Shown piece by piece: positions 36,611-45,492 of a stretch of 64,000 nucleotides of DNA. The notes under the pieces are model-generated. The model worked only from the letters and a program-made list of their open reading frames with translations, was not told where the DNA came from and ran no database searches. The DNA lies in the NCBI RefSeq assembly GCF_030814715.1, contig NZ_JAUSVO010000001.1, positions 992,001 through 1,056,000 on the forward strand, in the 5' to 3' direction. This DNA comes from Kaistia dalseonensis. GTDB lineage: Bacteria; Pseudomonadota; Alphaproteobacteria; Rhizobiales; Kaistiaceae. The translations under genes were made by a program, and so were the position numbers. How positions within the stretch are numbered: position 1 is the stretch's first letter; each line of letters begins with the position of its first letter.

Positions 36611-37654
36611 TTGAACCCAGTCGAACCTGCTCTCTTTTCCCTCGTGCCGCGGCCCCTCAAGGAAGAGGTCCTGCTCTGGCGGCTTGGCGACGCCCTCCCC
36701 ACCATGGCGGAGACGACGCTGCGCCTTTCCTTCGCTCATGGCGCCGAACGCAGCCGGCATCGCTACCAGGTCGATTTCGAGCGTGTCGGCGACCGTCTCA
36801 TCGTGATTCTCGACCGGCAGCGGCTCGCCCATGACCTGCCGCTCTATCAGATGATGTGGCGCCGGCTGCCGACCTTCGTCCGCCTGCTGTCGCGCGCGGC
36901 GCCGAACCTTCCACCGGTCGCGACCAACATTTCCGATGGCGGCGGCAACCAGCCGAACGAACTCGCCTTCTGCTCAGACGAAGAGCGCGCGATCCTGGTG
37001 CCCGATCCGGCCTTCATGACGCCGAGCATCTACGAGCCGTTCCGCGAACTGGCCGACAGCCGGCCAGACCGTTGGAACAAGCGCGAGGACACGCTGCTCT
37101 GGCGTGGTGCCGTGACCGGCCAGGGCCATACGACGACCGCGGCGATGGACATGGACGATCCGAGCCTGAAGCAGCGGGTCCGCCTCTGCCTGGCGTTGCG
37201 CGGCCTTTCCGATGTGGACGTCAAGCTGGTGGTAACCGGTCACGACCGCGGCGCGCACCAGGCGACGGATGCGCTGCGGGCGCACGGCATATTGGGCGAA
37301 TTCGTGCCGCCTTCGCGCTGGATCGACGTCAAGTTCGCGATCGACATCGATGGATCGAGCAATAGCTGGGCGAACCTCTATACGCGCCTCTTGCTCGGCT
37401 GCTGCGTCCTCAAGGTCGCCTCCCCCGGCGGTTTCCGCCAGTGGTACTATGACGAGTTCGTGCCCTGGACCCACTATGTGCCCGTGGCCTCCGACCTCTC
37501 CGACATCGTCGAAAAGGTCGAATGGTGCCGCGCCCACGACCAGGCGTGCCGCGAAATCGCCGCCGCCGGCCAGGAATTCGCCTTGAGACGCACGCCGGAA
37601 TCCGAAACAGTCGCCGCCGTGCAGAAGATCAATGATCTGCTGGCGGGGACGTAG
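36611..37654 (+). CDS. GT90 (CAP10-like) glycosyltransferase
   Basis: A glycosyltransferase family 90 / lipopolysaccharide-modifying CAP10-like protein, about 347 residues as called. The hallmark C-terminal half is clear: FAIDIDGSSNSWANLYTRLL, then CCVLKVASPGGFRQWYYDEF, PWTHYVPVASDLSDIVEKVEW and a final DQACREIAAAGQEFA. The middle has DTLLWRGAVTGQG, matching the W-R-G element. The start is uncertain: TTG at 36611 with GGGA upstream is used, because codon third-position GC rises near there; ATG 36704 and GTG 36512 are alternatives. It probably adds a sugar to a surface glycan. Inserted in reverse orientation between tatD and metG. Confidence 0.82.
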   Translation: MNPVEPALFSLVPRPLKEEVLLWRLGDALPTMAETTLRLSFAHGAERSRHRYQVDFERVGDRLIVILDRQRLAHDLPLYQMMWRRLPTFVRLLSRAAPNLPPVATNISDGGGNQPNELAFCSDEERAILVPDPAFMTPSIYEPFRELADSRPDRWNKREDTLLWRGAVTGQGHTTTAAMDMDDPSLKQRVRLCLALRGLSDVDVKLVVTGHDRGAHQATDALRAHGILGEFVPPSRWIDVKFAIDIDGSSNSWANLYTRLLLGCCVLKVASPGGFRQWYYDEFVPWTHYVPVASDLSDIVEKVEWCRAHDQACREIAAAGQEFALRRTPESETVAAVQKINDLLAGT

Positions 37655-37790
37655 GACAGATCAGGCTCAAGAATGTCGGCGGAACGGATGGCCTGCACGT
37701 CCGCACGCAACACGGTCGGTGTTGGCGATGGGTCCGCCGCCAAGGCAGCTCGGTCCGGTGCCTGATCCGACCGTGTGGATGCGCTGAGTG

Positions 37791-37812
37791 CCCTCCCCGC
37801 GAGCGGGGAGGG
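37791..37812. terminator. Bidirectional terminator between GT90 and metG
   Basis: CCCTCCCCGC-GA-GCGGGGAGGG, a 10-bp perfect stem between convergent genes. Confidence 0.65.
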
Positions 37813-37832
37813 AATAGAACACGCCCCCTGCC

Positions 37833-39395
37833 CTAAGCTTCGGACGGCGTCGCCTCAGCCTCGACATAGCGCGGGAATACGCCGGCCGGCGTCGGCAGCT
37901 TTGTGCCGGGGACCAGCCTTCCAGCCGGTCCGAGCGCTGCGAACAGGCGGCCCTCCTCGCTGACGCCGAGCAGGTCGAGCAGCTTCGCCGACGAGTCCGG
38001 CATGGCGGGCTGGGCGAGGATCGCGATCTGGCGGATCAGTTCGGCCGTGACATAGAGCACGGTCGCCATGCGGTCCGGATCGGTCTTCCGGAGCTGCCAC
38101 GGGGCATTGTTGGCGAAATAGCGGTTCGCGTCGGCAACGAGCCCCCAGACGGCGTTCAGCGCCTGATGGATCTGCTGGCCGTCAAAGGCGGCGCGGCAGA
38201 TCGGCAGCAGGCCATCGGCGACGGCGAGGATCGCCTCGTCCTCGGCCGTCAGCGTGCCCGGCGACGGCAGCACGCCGTCGAGGTTCTTGCCGATCATCGA
38301 GAGCGAGCGCTGCGCCAGATTGCCGAGATCATTGGCGAGATCGGCATTGATGCGGTTGACGATCGCCTCATGGCTATAGTTACCGTCCTGGCCGAACGGC
38401 ACCTCGCGCAGGAAGAAGAAGCGAACGGGATCGACGCCGTAATGCTCGACGAGCGAGAACGGATCGATGACGTTGCCGACCGATTTCGACATCTTCTCGC
38501 CCCTGTTGAACAGGAAGCCATGCGCGAAGACGCGCTTCGGCGGCTCCAGCCCGGCCGAGAAGAGGAAGGCGGGCCAGTAGACCGCGTGGAAGCGGACGAT
38601 ATCCTTACCGATCACATGCAGATCGGCCGGCCAATAGCGCTTGAACGAGGCGCTATCGACATCAGGATAGCCGACGCCGGTGATGTAGTTGGTCAGCGCA
38701 TCGACCCAGACATACATCACATGCTTGGGATCGCCGGGCACCGGAATGCCCCAGTCGAATGTCGTGCGCGAGATCGAGAGGTCCTTGAGCCCGCCCTTGA
38801 CGAAACTCACCACTTCGTTGCGGCGCTCATCCGGCCCTATGAAATCCGGGTTCGCCTCGAAATGGGCGAGCAGGCGATCCTGATAGGCGGAGAGGCGGAA
38901 GAAATAGCTCTCCTCCTCGACCCAGTCGACCGGGGTGCCCTGCGGGCCGTAGCGCACGCCATCGGGACGAACTTCCGTCTCGGATTCGGCGTAATAGGCC
39001 TCGTCCCGGACGGAATACCAGCCGGCATAGCTATCCTTGTAGATGTCGCCCGCCGCTTCCATGCGCCGCCAGATTTCCTGCGAGGCCGCATAATGGCGCG
39101 GCTCCGTCGTGCGGATGAAGTCGTCATTCGAGCAATTGAGCGCGGTCGTCATCGCCTGGAAGTGCGGCACGTTGCGATCGGCGAGTTCACGGGCGGTGAT
39201 GCCCTCGCGCGCCGCCGTCTGCACCATCTTGATGCCGTGTTCGTCCGTTCCCGTGAGGAAGCGGACGTCAAACCCGTCGAGCCGCTTGAAGCGCGCCAGC
39301 GCATCGGTCGCCAGCATCTCATAGGCATGGCCGATATGAGGAACACCGTTCGGATAGGAAATTGCCGTAGTGATATAGAATTTGGGCGCCGTCAT
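37833..39395 (-). CDS. metG: Methionyl-tRNA synthetase
   Basis: A 520-residue class Ia synthetase. HIGH motif as PHIGHAYEM near residue 20 and KMSKS in [14 protein letters not shown] near residue 295. The connective-peptide region ([17 protein letters not shown]) lacks the zinc-knuckle cysteines, as in the shorter alphaproteobacterial type. There is no C-terminal tRNA-binding (Arc1p-like) extension. The ATG at 39395 starts the family core [17 protein letters not shown]; six residues could precede it. Essential housekeeping gene in the conserved tmk-holB-metG order. Confidence 0.96.
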   Translation of the reverse strand: MTAPKFYITTAISYPNGVPHIGHAYEMLATDALARFKRLDGFDVRFLTGTDEHGIKMVQTAAREGITARELADRNVPHFQAMTTALNCSNDDFIRTTEPRHYAASQEIWRRMEAAGDIYKDSYAGWYSVRDEAYYAESETEVRPDGVRYGPQGTPVDWVEEESYFFRLSAYQDRLLAHFEANPDFIGPDERRNEVVSFVKGGLKDLSISRTTFDWGIPVPGDPKHVMYVWVDALTNYITGVGYPDVDSASFKRYWPADLHVIGKDIVRFHAVYWPAFLFSAGLEPPKRVFAHGFLFNRGEKMSKSVGNVIDPFSLVEHYGVDPVRFFFLREVPFGQDGNYSHEAIVNRINADLANDLGNLAQRSLSMIGKNLDGVLPSPGTLTAEDEAILAVADGLLPICRAAFDGQQIHQALNAVWGLVADANRYFANNAPWQLRKTDPDRMATVLYVTAELIRQIAILAQPAMPDSSAKLLDLLGVSEEGRLFAALGPAGRLVPGTKLPTPAGVFPRYVEAEATPSEA

Positions 39396-39466
39396 CGCCG
39401 TCCCGCCTTTCATTTGATCGCGACCAAGGGCTTACGAACCGGCCGAGGCCGGTCGTCAATCAAGCT

Positions 39467-40540
39467 TCACATTCGGGTCGCGCGGGCGAGCATGGCGAGT
39501 GACGTAAGCACGAATTGTTTGCGGTCGAGATTGAGACCCTCGACCTCGGCTGAAGAGTGGCGGACTTTCTCCCATACCTCCGCGAAGCGTGCAAGCGGCG
39601 TCGCCGCTATCGCGGCCGGCAGCACGGCTGCATCCGGCTCCGGCAGACCGCGCGCCCGGCGGCCGAGCCAGTCGAACATCAGATCCTGATAGTTCTGGAA
39701 GGCTTCGTCCGCCCCGCGCTGGGCGACGATATCGCCGAGCGCATGCGCGGCCGATGCGTCGAAGCGGGGGAACTGCGCCGTGACCCGCGCGAAGGCGCGC
39801 CCGATCGCGATGGCGTCATCGTCGAGAAAGCGGATCGCGCGGCGCAGGCTGCCCTCACCGGCCAGTGCGGCGAAACGCCTGACATCCGGCTCGGCATCGG
39901 TAAACTGCGCCAGCGCCCGCTCTATCCCCGCTGGCTCGAGGGGCGCGAGATCGAGTCGGCGGCAGCGAGAGCGGATCGTCGGCAGCAGGCGCCCCGGCGC
40001 ATGGGAGAGCACCAGGAACAGCGAGCGCTTCGGCGGTTCTTCAAGAATCTTCAGCAAGGCATTGGCGGCATTGGCATTCATATCATCGGCCGAATCGATG
40101 ATCGCGATCCGCCAGCCCGCCTCGCCCGCCGTCGAGCCGAAGAAGGGGATCGTCCGCCGGATCTCGTCGATCGTGAGGCTCGACATGTAGCGCTTGCCCT
40201 TTTCATCCCAGGGGCGCGCGAGCGTCAGCACATTGGGATGCGAGCGCGCCGCGATCTTGCGGGCGGCCGGCGCATCGGGCGCGATGGCGAGGCTGTCGAC
40301 ATCCGGCGCTCGCGCGGGATCGGGATGGGTGAGCGCAAAACGCACAAAGCGATAGGCGAGCGTCGCCTTGCCAATGCCGCGCGGCCCGCCAATCAGCCAG
40401 GCATGGTGCATGCGGCCACCCCGATAGGCCTCGACGAGAAGCCTCTCGACCCCGGCATCGCCATACCATTCGGCCTGCTCTTCGGGCGCCGGCCAGCCGT
40501 CGAGTTGATCGAGACGCGCAATATCCGCGGCTTCCGCCAT
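39467..40540 (-). CDS. holB: DNA polymerase III delta' subunit
   Basis: A 357-residue clamp-loader AAA+ subunit. The P-loop-like GGPRGIGKATLAYRF lies near residue 51-65, followed by the arginine-finger SRC motif in LPTIRSRCRRLDLAPL near residue 190. DnaA-like sensor residues and a C-terminal collar domain follow. It works with delta and tau/gamma to load the beta sliding clamp. Nine bases downstream of tmk's stop on the same strand; part of the same operon. Confidence 0.92.
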   Translation of the reverse strand: MAEAADIARLDQLDGWPAPEEQAEWYGDAGVERLLVEAYRGGRMHHAWLIGGPRGIGKATLAYRFVRFALTHPDPARAPDVDSLAIAPDAPAARKIAARSHPNVLTLARPWDEKGKRYMSSLTIDEIRRTIPFFGSTAGEAGWRIAIIDSADDMNANAANALLKILEEPPKRSLFLVLSHAPGRLLPTIRSRCRRLDLAPLEPAGIERALAQFTDAEPDVRRFAALAGEGSLRRAIRFLDDDAIAIGRAFARVTAQFPRFDASAAHALGDIVAQRGADEAFQNYQDLMFDWLGRRARGLPEPDAAVLPAAIAATPLARFAEVWEKVRHSSAEVEGLNLDRKQFVLTSLAMLARATRM

Positions 40541-40549
40541 GCTTCGTTC

Positions 40550-41224
40550 CTAACCCAGCCTGTCGGCAAAACGCTTGAGCACCACCTGCCAGACCGCTTC
40601 GGCGACCTCCTCCTCACTCCGATTGGCGTCGATCACGACACAGCGGTCGGGGTTCGCGGTCGCGATCGACAGGAAGACCTGCCGCCGGCGCTCGTGCCGC
40701 TCCACGGTTTCGCGTTCGAAACGGTCGGGCGCATCGCCATCGTCCCTCCGCCGCGCCGCGCGCGCCAAGCCAATCTCGACCGGCAGATCCAGCATGAGCG
40801 TCAGATCGGGTCTCACGCCGTCGATCGCAAGCGCCTCGAGGCCGTTGAGCAAGTCCGGGTCGACGCCATCGCCACCCTGATAGGCGCGGGTCGAATCGAT
40901 GAAGCGATCGCACAGGACCCATTCGCCGCGCGCGAGCGCCGGGCCGATCACCCGGTCGACATGGTCGGCACGGGCAGCGGCGAACAGAACCATCTCGGCC
41001 TCTGGCCCGAGTGGCTCCGCAGCACCGGACAGGATGAAGGCGCGCACGCTTTCGGCGAGCGTCGTGCCGCCAGGCTCGCGCGTCAGCACCACGACGAGCC
41101 CCTTCTCGCGCAGGCGGGCTGCGAGCCGCTTGATCTGGGTCGATTTCCCGGCCCCTTCTCCCCCCTCGAAGGTGATGAAACGCCCTGCCCGCTCGATTCC
41201 GTCCAAGCCTGTCGCCATGTTCAA
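40550..41224 (-). CDS. tmk: Thymidylate kinase
   Basis: A 224-residue dTMP kinase. P-loop FEGGEGAGKST at residues 19-29, the DR(Y/F) substrate motif in CDRFIDSTRAYQGG, and REPGGTTLAE near residue 49. The lid region is R-rich (ARAARRRDDGDAPDRFE). The N-terminus carries a short extra MNMATGLDGIERAG before the core; the ATG at 41224 overlaps the dacF-like stop (ATGA), and an ATG at 41218 is also possible. Produces dTDP for DNA synthesis. Confidence 0.95.
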   Translation of the reverse strand: MNMATGLDGIERAGRFITFEGGEGAGKSTQIKRLAARLREKGLVVVLTREPGGTTLAESVRAFILSGAAEPLGPEAEMVLFAAARADHVDRVIGPALARGEWVLCDRFIDSTRAYQGGDGVDPDLLNGLEALAIDGVRPDLTLMLDLPVEIGLARAARRRDDGDAPDRFERETVERHERRRQVFLSIATANPDRCVVIDANRSEEEVAEAVWQVVLKRFADRLG

Positions 41225-42411
41225 AGCCAGCCGATCAGCAATTGTGCGACCGCGTCGAGTGCGCGCTGGCGCATCGTGCCGGTGGCCACGTCCGCCGTGG
41301 TGAAGACCGGTTTCTCGACGGCGAGGTCGTCCCCGATCCAGACGCGCACGACGCCGACCTGCGTGTCGCGCTTGACCGGGGCGATCAGCGGCCCGGCATA
41401 GATGACCCGCGCACGCACCCGGTCGCGCGTGCCCCGCTGCAGCAGGATATCGAGCGGCTCCCGCGTCGCGAGCGCCACCGCACGGACAGCGCCGCCATAG
41501 ACGCGCGCATCGGCGATCCGCGCGCCGCTGTCGAAGAAGCGGATGCGCTCGAAGGCCGTGCTGGACCAGTCGAGCAGCTTGCGGGCCTCGTCCGCCCTGT
41601 CCTTTTCGGTCGCGAGCCCGCTCACCACCAGAACGACCCGGTGTCCGTCGCGCACGGCCGACGCGGTCAGGCCGAAGCCGGAGGATTCCGTATAGCCGGT
41701 CGAGAGGCCGTCGACACCGAGATTGGCGCCGAGCAAGGGGTTGCGGTTGCGCTGGTAGATCCGGTTCCAGGTGAACTCCGGCTCGGCGTAGATCCTGTAA
41801 TAGTCGGGATAGGACTGGATGAGATATTCGGCGATCGTCGCGAGATCGCGCGCATTCACCTTCTGCCGCGGGTCCGGCAATCCCGTCACATTGGCGAAGA
41901 CCGAACCCGTCAGGCCGAGTGCGCTCGCCTTGTCGTTCATCCGCGTTACGAAGGCCCCTTCCGATCCTGCAATTCCTTCCGCCAGGATGATGCAGGCATC
42001 ATTGCCCGCCTGGACGATCGCGCCCCGCAGGAGATCGGACACCGGGATCGAGGATTTGAGCGCGGCGAACATGGTCGCGCTGCCGGATGGCGCACCGCCG
42101 GTCCGCCAGGCATATTCACTGACCGGAAAGGACTGGTCCAGGGTGATCTGGCCGGCGCGGAGCGCATCGAAGACCACGGCCATGGTCATCATCTTCGCCA
42201 TGGCGGCCGGCTCGAACAGCGCGTCATCCGCCTTGCGATAGAGCGTCACGCCGGAATCGAGGTCGATCAGGATCGCGTTGGTCGCCTTGCTGTCGAAGCC
42301 CTGCGCCTCCGCTGGCCCCGGCCGGGCCAGGCCGACCAGAAGCGCAATCGCGAGCAGAACGACAAACGACCGCAAAGGCGACGATCGAACCAACATCATG
42401 ACGCCGTTCAT
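41221..42411 (-). CDS. DacF-like D,D-carboxypeptidase homolog lacking catalytic residues
   Basis: A 396-residue exported protein of the S11 peptidase / low-molecular-weight PBP (PBP5-like) family. It has a signal segment (SFVVLLAIALLVGL...AEA), a full peptidase domain and a C-terminal beta domain ending in an amphipathic helix (RQRALDAVAQLLIGWL). All three active-site motifs are altered. SxxK reads AMAK (codon 42202-42204 is GCC, Ala). SxN reads AGN (42007-42009 GCG, Ala). KTG reads STG (41701-41703 TCG, Ser). It should therefore be unable to hydrolyse D-Ala-D-Ala. Genomic position is that of the ordinary dacF. Start: ATG 42411; TTG 42420 and ATG 42399/42396 are alternatives. Confidence 0.85.
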   Translation of the reverse strand: MNGVMMLVRSSPLRSFVVLLAIALLVGLARPGPAEAQGFDSKATNAILIDLDSGVTLYRKADDALFEPAAMAKMMTMAVVFDALRAGQITLDQSFPVSEYAWRTGGAPSGSATMFAALKSSIPVSDLLRGAIVQAGNDACIILAEGIAGSEGAFVTRMNDKASALGLTGSVFANVTGLPDPRQKVNARDLATIAEYLIQSYPDYYRIYAEPEFTWNRIYQRNRNPLLGANLGVDGLSTGYTESSGFGLTASAVRDGHRVVLVVSGLATEKDRADEARKLLDWSSTAFERIRFFDSGARIADARVYGGAVRAVALATREPLDILLQRGTRDRVRARVIYAGPLIAPVKRDTQVGVVRVWIGDDLAVEKPVFTTADVATGTMRQRALDAVAQLLIGWL

Positions 42412-42504
42412 TCGGACCAAGGGCGACTTATATCGCGCCGCCTCTGGTTAACAGGCAAGGCAACCGCAAGGCAACGCCGATGCAACGGTCAGCGCGCGTG
42501 TTGC

Positions 42505-43950
42505 TCAACGGGTGAGGATATAGGCCCCGGGGGCGCCAGCTTCGGCGACGACCGCCATGGCGTCCTTTTCACCGAGCGCCCGATCGGTCACCACGAGCTG
42601 GACCGATTCCATCGGCCGTCCACCGACGACGATGCTCGTGCCGGTGACACGGCCATAAGCGGCAAGGCGCTGCGAAATCGCGGCGACGTTGCTCTGGTCG
42701 GAGAAGACACCGACCTGGATGATGGTGAGATCGGCGCGCCGCTCGGCCGCGATCCGCGCGACGGCCTCGTTCAACGCCGACTGCAAATCGGGCCGTGCCG
42801 GAGCAATCGCCAATGCGTTGGCTGCTTCCTGGGCCGGCGTCAACGCGGCATCCGAAGCGTAGGAAGACCGGGCCGAAGCAACCTGCAGCGTCGGGGCGTA
42901 ATAATACCCCTTTGCCGGAGCGACTGCGGCCGGTTCGATGCCTTCCGAACTGTAGGCCACGGGCTGCGACGTGGTGTAGGTGCCCAGCGTCCGCTCGCCA
43001 TAGGTCGTGCCGAGGGCCGCATTGTCGGCAGCCTGCGTGCCGTAAACGGCGGCAGCCGGCGCGGCACTGGCCACCGCGACCTGACGGTTCGCCTCCGCGG
43101 CAGCGGCAACCTGGAAATGATAGGGATCGAAGGAAGCGTCGCCGACATAGGCCTCTTCCGGCCTCGCACGCGGCACGGGAGCGCTGGCCATGGCCACCAC
43201 GGCACGCGGCGCCACCACGGGGGCAGCGGCCATCGCAACGGCGACGGTCGGCGTCGTGCGCGGCGCCTTCAGGCTGGCCAGCATTGTATCGCCGGAAACC
43301 GTGCTGCCCGGTCCGACATAGGTCGCCAGCAGCATCTGCTTGTCGTGGCCTTCCATGCGGGCGGGGCCGACATATTCGACCTTCACCTTGGCCGTGCCAT
43401 GACCTTTGACCTCGAGCAATTCCGCGGTCCTCGACGACAGGTCGATCACGCGGTCACGCTCGAAGGGGCCGCGATCGTTGACGCGCACGACGACCGAGCT
43501 GCCATTGCGCAGATTGGTCACCCGGGCATAGCTCGGCAGCGGCATGGTGGGATGCGCGGCCGAGAGCATGTCCATGTCGTAGACTTCGCCATTGGCCGTC
43601 CGTCGACCATGGAAGGCGGAGCCATACCAGGACGCGTAGCCCACCGATTCATAGCGCGGATCATGAGCCGGCTTATAGACCCGACCCTTGACCGTATAGG
43701 CCTTGCCAACCATGTAGCGGCCGCCGCCCTGAGGCACTGGCTGGCCGTATTCGACGACCTTGGGGCTGGCTTTCACGCCATATTTGGATTCGGGAAAATA
43801 CTCTTTGGAGCGGGTCTTCTTAGGCGGCGCAGTCGCGCATGACGCAAGCACCGACGCCGCCGCAATCATCGCAGCTGCCTTGAGCACCGTCCGACCCGTC
43901 GGTGCCTCCGAGTACAAAACACCCGGAAATGGCTTGGCTTTCGTCCCCAT
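42505..43950 (-). CDS. rlpA: RlpA-family septal lipoprotein with SPOR domain
   Basis: A 481-residue lipoprotein. The lipobox LASC near residue 37 follows a membrane segment and an unusually long polar N-terminus. The double-psi beta-barrel (about 103-190) reads YASWYGSAFHGRRTANGEVY and later VRVNDRGPFERDRVIDLS, including the catalytic Asp and His of RlpA lytic transglycosylases. A long Ala/Pro-rich linker follows. The C-terminal SPOR domain (about 405-480, IIQVGVFSDQSNVAAISQRL) binds denuded peptidoglycan at the septum. Next to the inactive DacF homolog, both acting on the cell wall. Confidence 0.9.
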   Translation of the reverse strand: MGTKAKPFPGVLYSEAPTGRTVLKAAAMIAAASVLASCATAPPKKTRSKEYFPESKYGVKASPKVVEYGQPVPQGGGRYMVGKAYTVKGRVYKPAHDPRYESVGYASWYGSAFHGRRTANGEVYDMDMLSAAHPTMPLPSYARVTNLRNGSSVVVRVNDRGPFERDRVIDLSSRTAELLEVKGHGTAKVKVEYVGPARMEGHDKQMLLATYVGPGSTVSGDTMLASLKAPRTTPTVAVAMAAAPVVAPRAVVAMASAPVPRARPEEAYVGDASFDPYHFQVAAAAEANRQVAVASAAPAAAVYGTQAADNAALGTTYGERTLGTYTTSQPVAYSSEGIEPAAVAPAKGYYYAPTLQVASARSSYASDAALTPAQEAANALAIAPARPDLQSALNEAVARIAAERRADLTIIQVGVFSDQSNVAAISQRLAAYGRVTGTSIVVGGRPMESVQLVVTDRALGEKDAMAVVAEAGAPGAYILTR

Positions 43951-44301
43951 CCTGCCTCACTCGATACCAGCAACGGCGACGATTGTCGACTGACACCGTC
44001 CGCTGTTGTCCGAATTTCTAGCCTGACCGAAAATCCGCAGTCGGAGTCTGGAATCCTTCAGACGTTTCCGCAAGCCATTCAGCCCGCCGCGCATTACAGA
44101 ACGATTAACAAAGTGTGGCGGAAATGCGTCGACGTTGATCCGGAAGGGGTTGAGGGCCGGTATGGTTAGCAAATCTTTCTATCTTGAAGCGCCTCCCGAC
44201 CATGCAAAGCACGGCAAGGAGCTCAGTCGCTTCCAACCCTTGCGGCGGCATCTCGTCCGTTTGATCTCGATGTACCCTAGGCTCACGCCAGTGACGAGCC
44301 T
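43951..44301. other. 351-bp intergenic region upstream of rlpA
   Basis: AT-richer gap between rlpA and the CoA-transferase gene. It holds the rlpA promoter side (right of 43951) and a weak hairpin near 44280-44300 after the CoA-transferase stop. A short frame from 44162 runs into the antisense of the next gene and is not convincing. No RNA gene recognised. Confidence 0.5.
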
Positions 44302-45492
44302 TCATGTCTCTGAACCCCAGGGGCTGTGGCCGGACGCCAGTGCGGAGCGGATCGACCTGTCCGAGCTGCCGAGGTCCGGGCTGGCGGTTTCGGCGACGGC
44401 CGGCTCGCCGTCGAAGACGATCGGGGAGCGGACGGAGGGGACAGTCGAGCCGTCGTCCCGGGCGAGGGCGCGCGCCATGCCGCGATGGACGACCTGCGGA
44501 TCGGCGAAGACGCCTTCGAGATCGTTGATGGGGCCGGCCGGGACGCCCGCCTGCTCCAGCGCCGCCAGCATGTCGGCGGAGGAGCGGTTCGCGATCGCCT
44601 CGGCGAGGATCGGGACCAGTTCGGAACGGTTGGCGACGCGGGCGGCATTGGTGGCGAAACGCGGATCGGCCGATAGCAGGTCGAGGCCGAGCATCGTGCA
44701 GATACGGCGGAACTGGCCGTCATTGCCGGAGGCGATGATGATGTCGCGATCGGCCGTGCGGAAGAGCTGGTAGGGCACGATGTTGGGATGGGCATTGCCG
44801 AGGCGATGCGGCGGCACGCCAGAGGCCAGATAGTTCATCGCCTGGTTGGCCAGCACGGCAACCTGCGTATCGAGCAACGCCATGTCGATATGGACGCCCG
44901 CCCCCGTATCGCGGCGCTGGTAGAGCGCGGCGACGATCGCGTTCGAGGCATAGAGGCCGGTGAAGATATCGGCATAGGCCACGCCAACCTTCTGCGGCTC
45001 GCCATCTGGCTCGCCTGTCAGGTCCATGATGCCGGCCATGCCCTGGATGATGAAATCATAGCCGGCGCGCGGCGCATAAGGCCCGTCCTGGCCGAAGCCG
45101 GTAATGGAGCAATAGACCAGGGCCGGATTGACGGCGCTGAGGCTCGCATAGTCGAGCCCGTATTTCTTCAGACCGCCAACCTTGTAGTTTTCGAGCACGA
45201 CATCAGCCTCGGCGGCGAGCGCCAGGACCATGGCGTGATCCTCGGAATTGTCGAAATCGGCCGTGACCGAGCGCTTGCCGCGATTGGTCGAATGGAAATA
45301 GGCGGCGGTCTTGCCTGCCCCGTGCTCGCCCGGAATGAAGGGCGGTCCCCAGGCCCGCGTATCATCGCCGGCGCCGGGTCGCTCGACCTTGACGACATCG
45401 GCACCGAGATCGGCCAGGAGTTGGCCCGCCCAGGGTCCGGCGAGGACACGGGCGAGTTCCAGAACGCGAACACCCTTGAGCGGCTTCATCAT
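44302..45492 (-). CDS. CaiB/BaiF-type CoA-transferase, probably glutarate CoA-transferase
   Basis: A 396-residue class III CoA-transferase. The N-terminal PLKGVRVLELARVLAGPWAG and the catalytic aspartate in VAYADIFTGLYASNA (near residue 167) are typical. It begins at an ATG directly after the TGA of the acyl-CoA dehydrogenase; a second ATG follows at 45489. Pairing with glutaryl-CoA dehydrogenase recalls SUGCT-type enzymes that transfer CoA to glutarate. So I infer that it activates glutarate from a CoA donor such as succinyl-CoA. Other C5-dicarboxylates are possible. Confidence 0.85.
   Translation of the reverse strand: MMKPLKGVRVLELARVLAGPWAGQLLADLGADVVKVERPGAGDDTRAWGPPFIPGEHGAGKTAAYFHSTNRGKRSVTADFDNSEDHAMVLALAAEADVVLENYKVGGLKKYGLDYASLSAVNPALVYCSITGFGQDGPYAPRAGYDFIIQGMAGIMDLTGEPDGEPQKVGVAYADIFTGLYASNAIVAALYQRRDTGAGVHIDMALLDTQVAVLANQAMNYLASGVPPHRLGNAHPNIVPYQLFRTADRDIIIASGNDGQFRRICTMLGLDLLSADPRFATNAARVANRSELVPILAEAIANRSSADMLAALEQAGVPAGPINDLEGVFADPQVVHRGMARALARDDGSTVPSVRSPIVFDGEPAVAETASPDLGSSDRSIRSALASGHSPWGSET

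Noticed and set aside
33726-37812. Hairpins at 33726 and 37791 as copies of one repeat family
   Set aside because: Both are CCCTCCCC-rich, but arms and loops differ; convergent terminators of similar composition are a sufficient explanation.
39557-41401. 614-codon plus-strand frame
   Set aside because: Antisense shadow of holB and tmk, both of which have clear motifs on the other strand.
41242-43842. 866-codon open frame on the plus strand
   Set aside because: It lies antisense to dacF-like and rlpA, is rich in Arg/His/Gly/Asp as high-GC shadow frames are, and shows no domain or ribosome-binding site.
44162-44301. Possible small gene starting MVSKSFYLEAPPD
   Set aside because: No convincing ribosome-binding site and the frame continues into antisense of the CoA-transferase gene.
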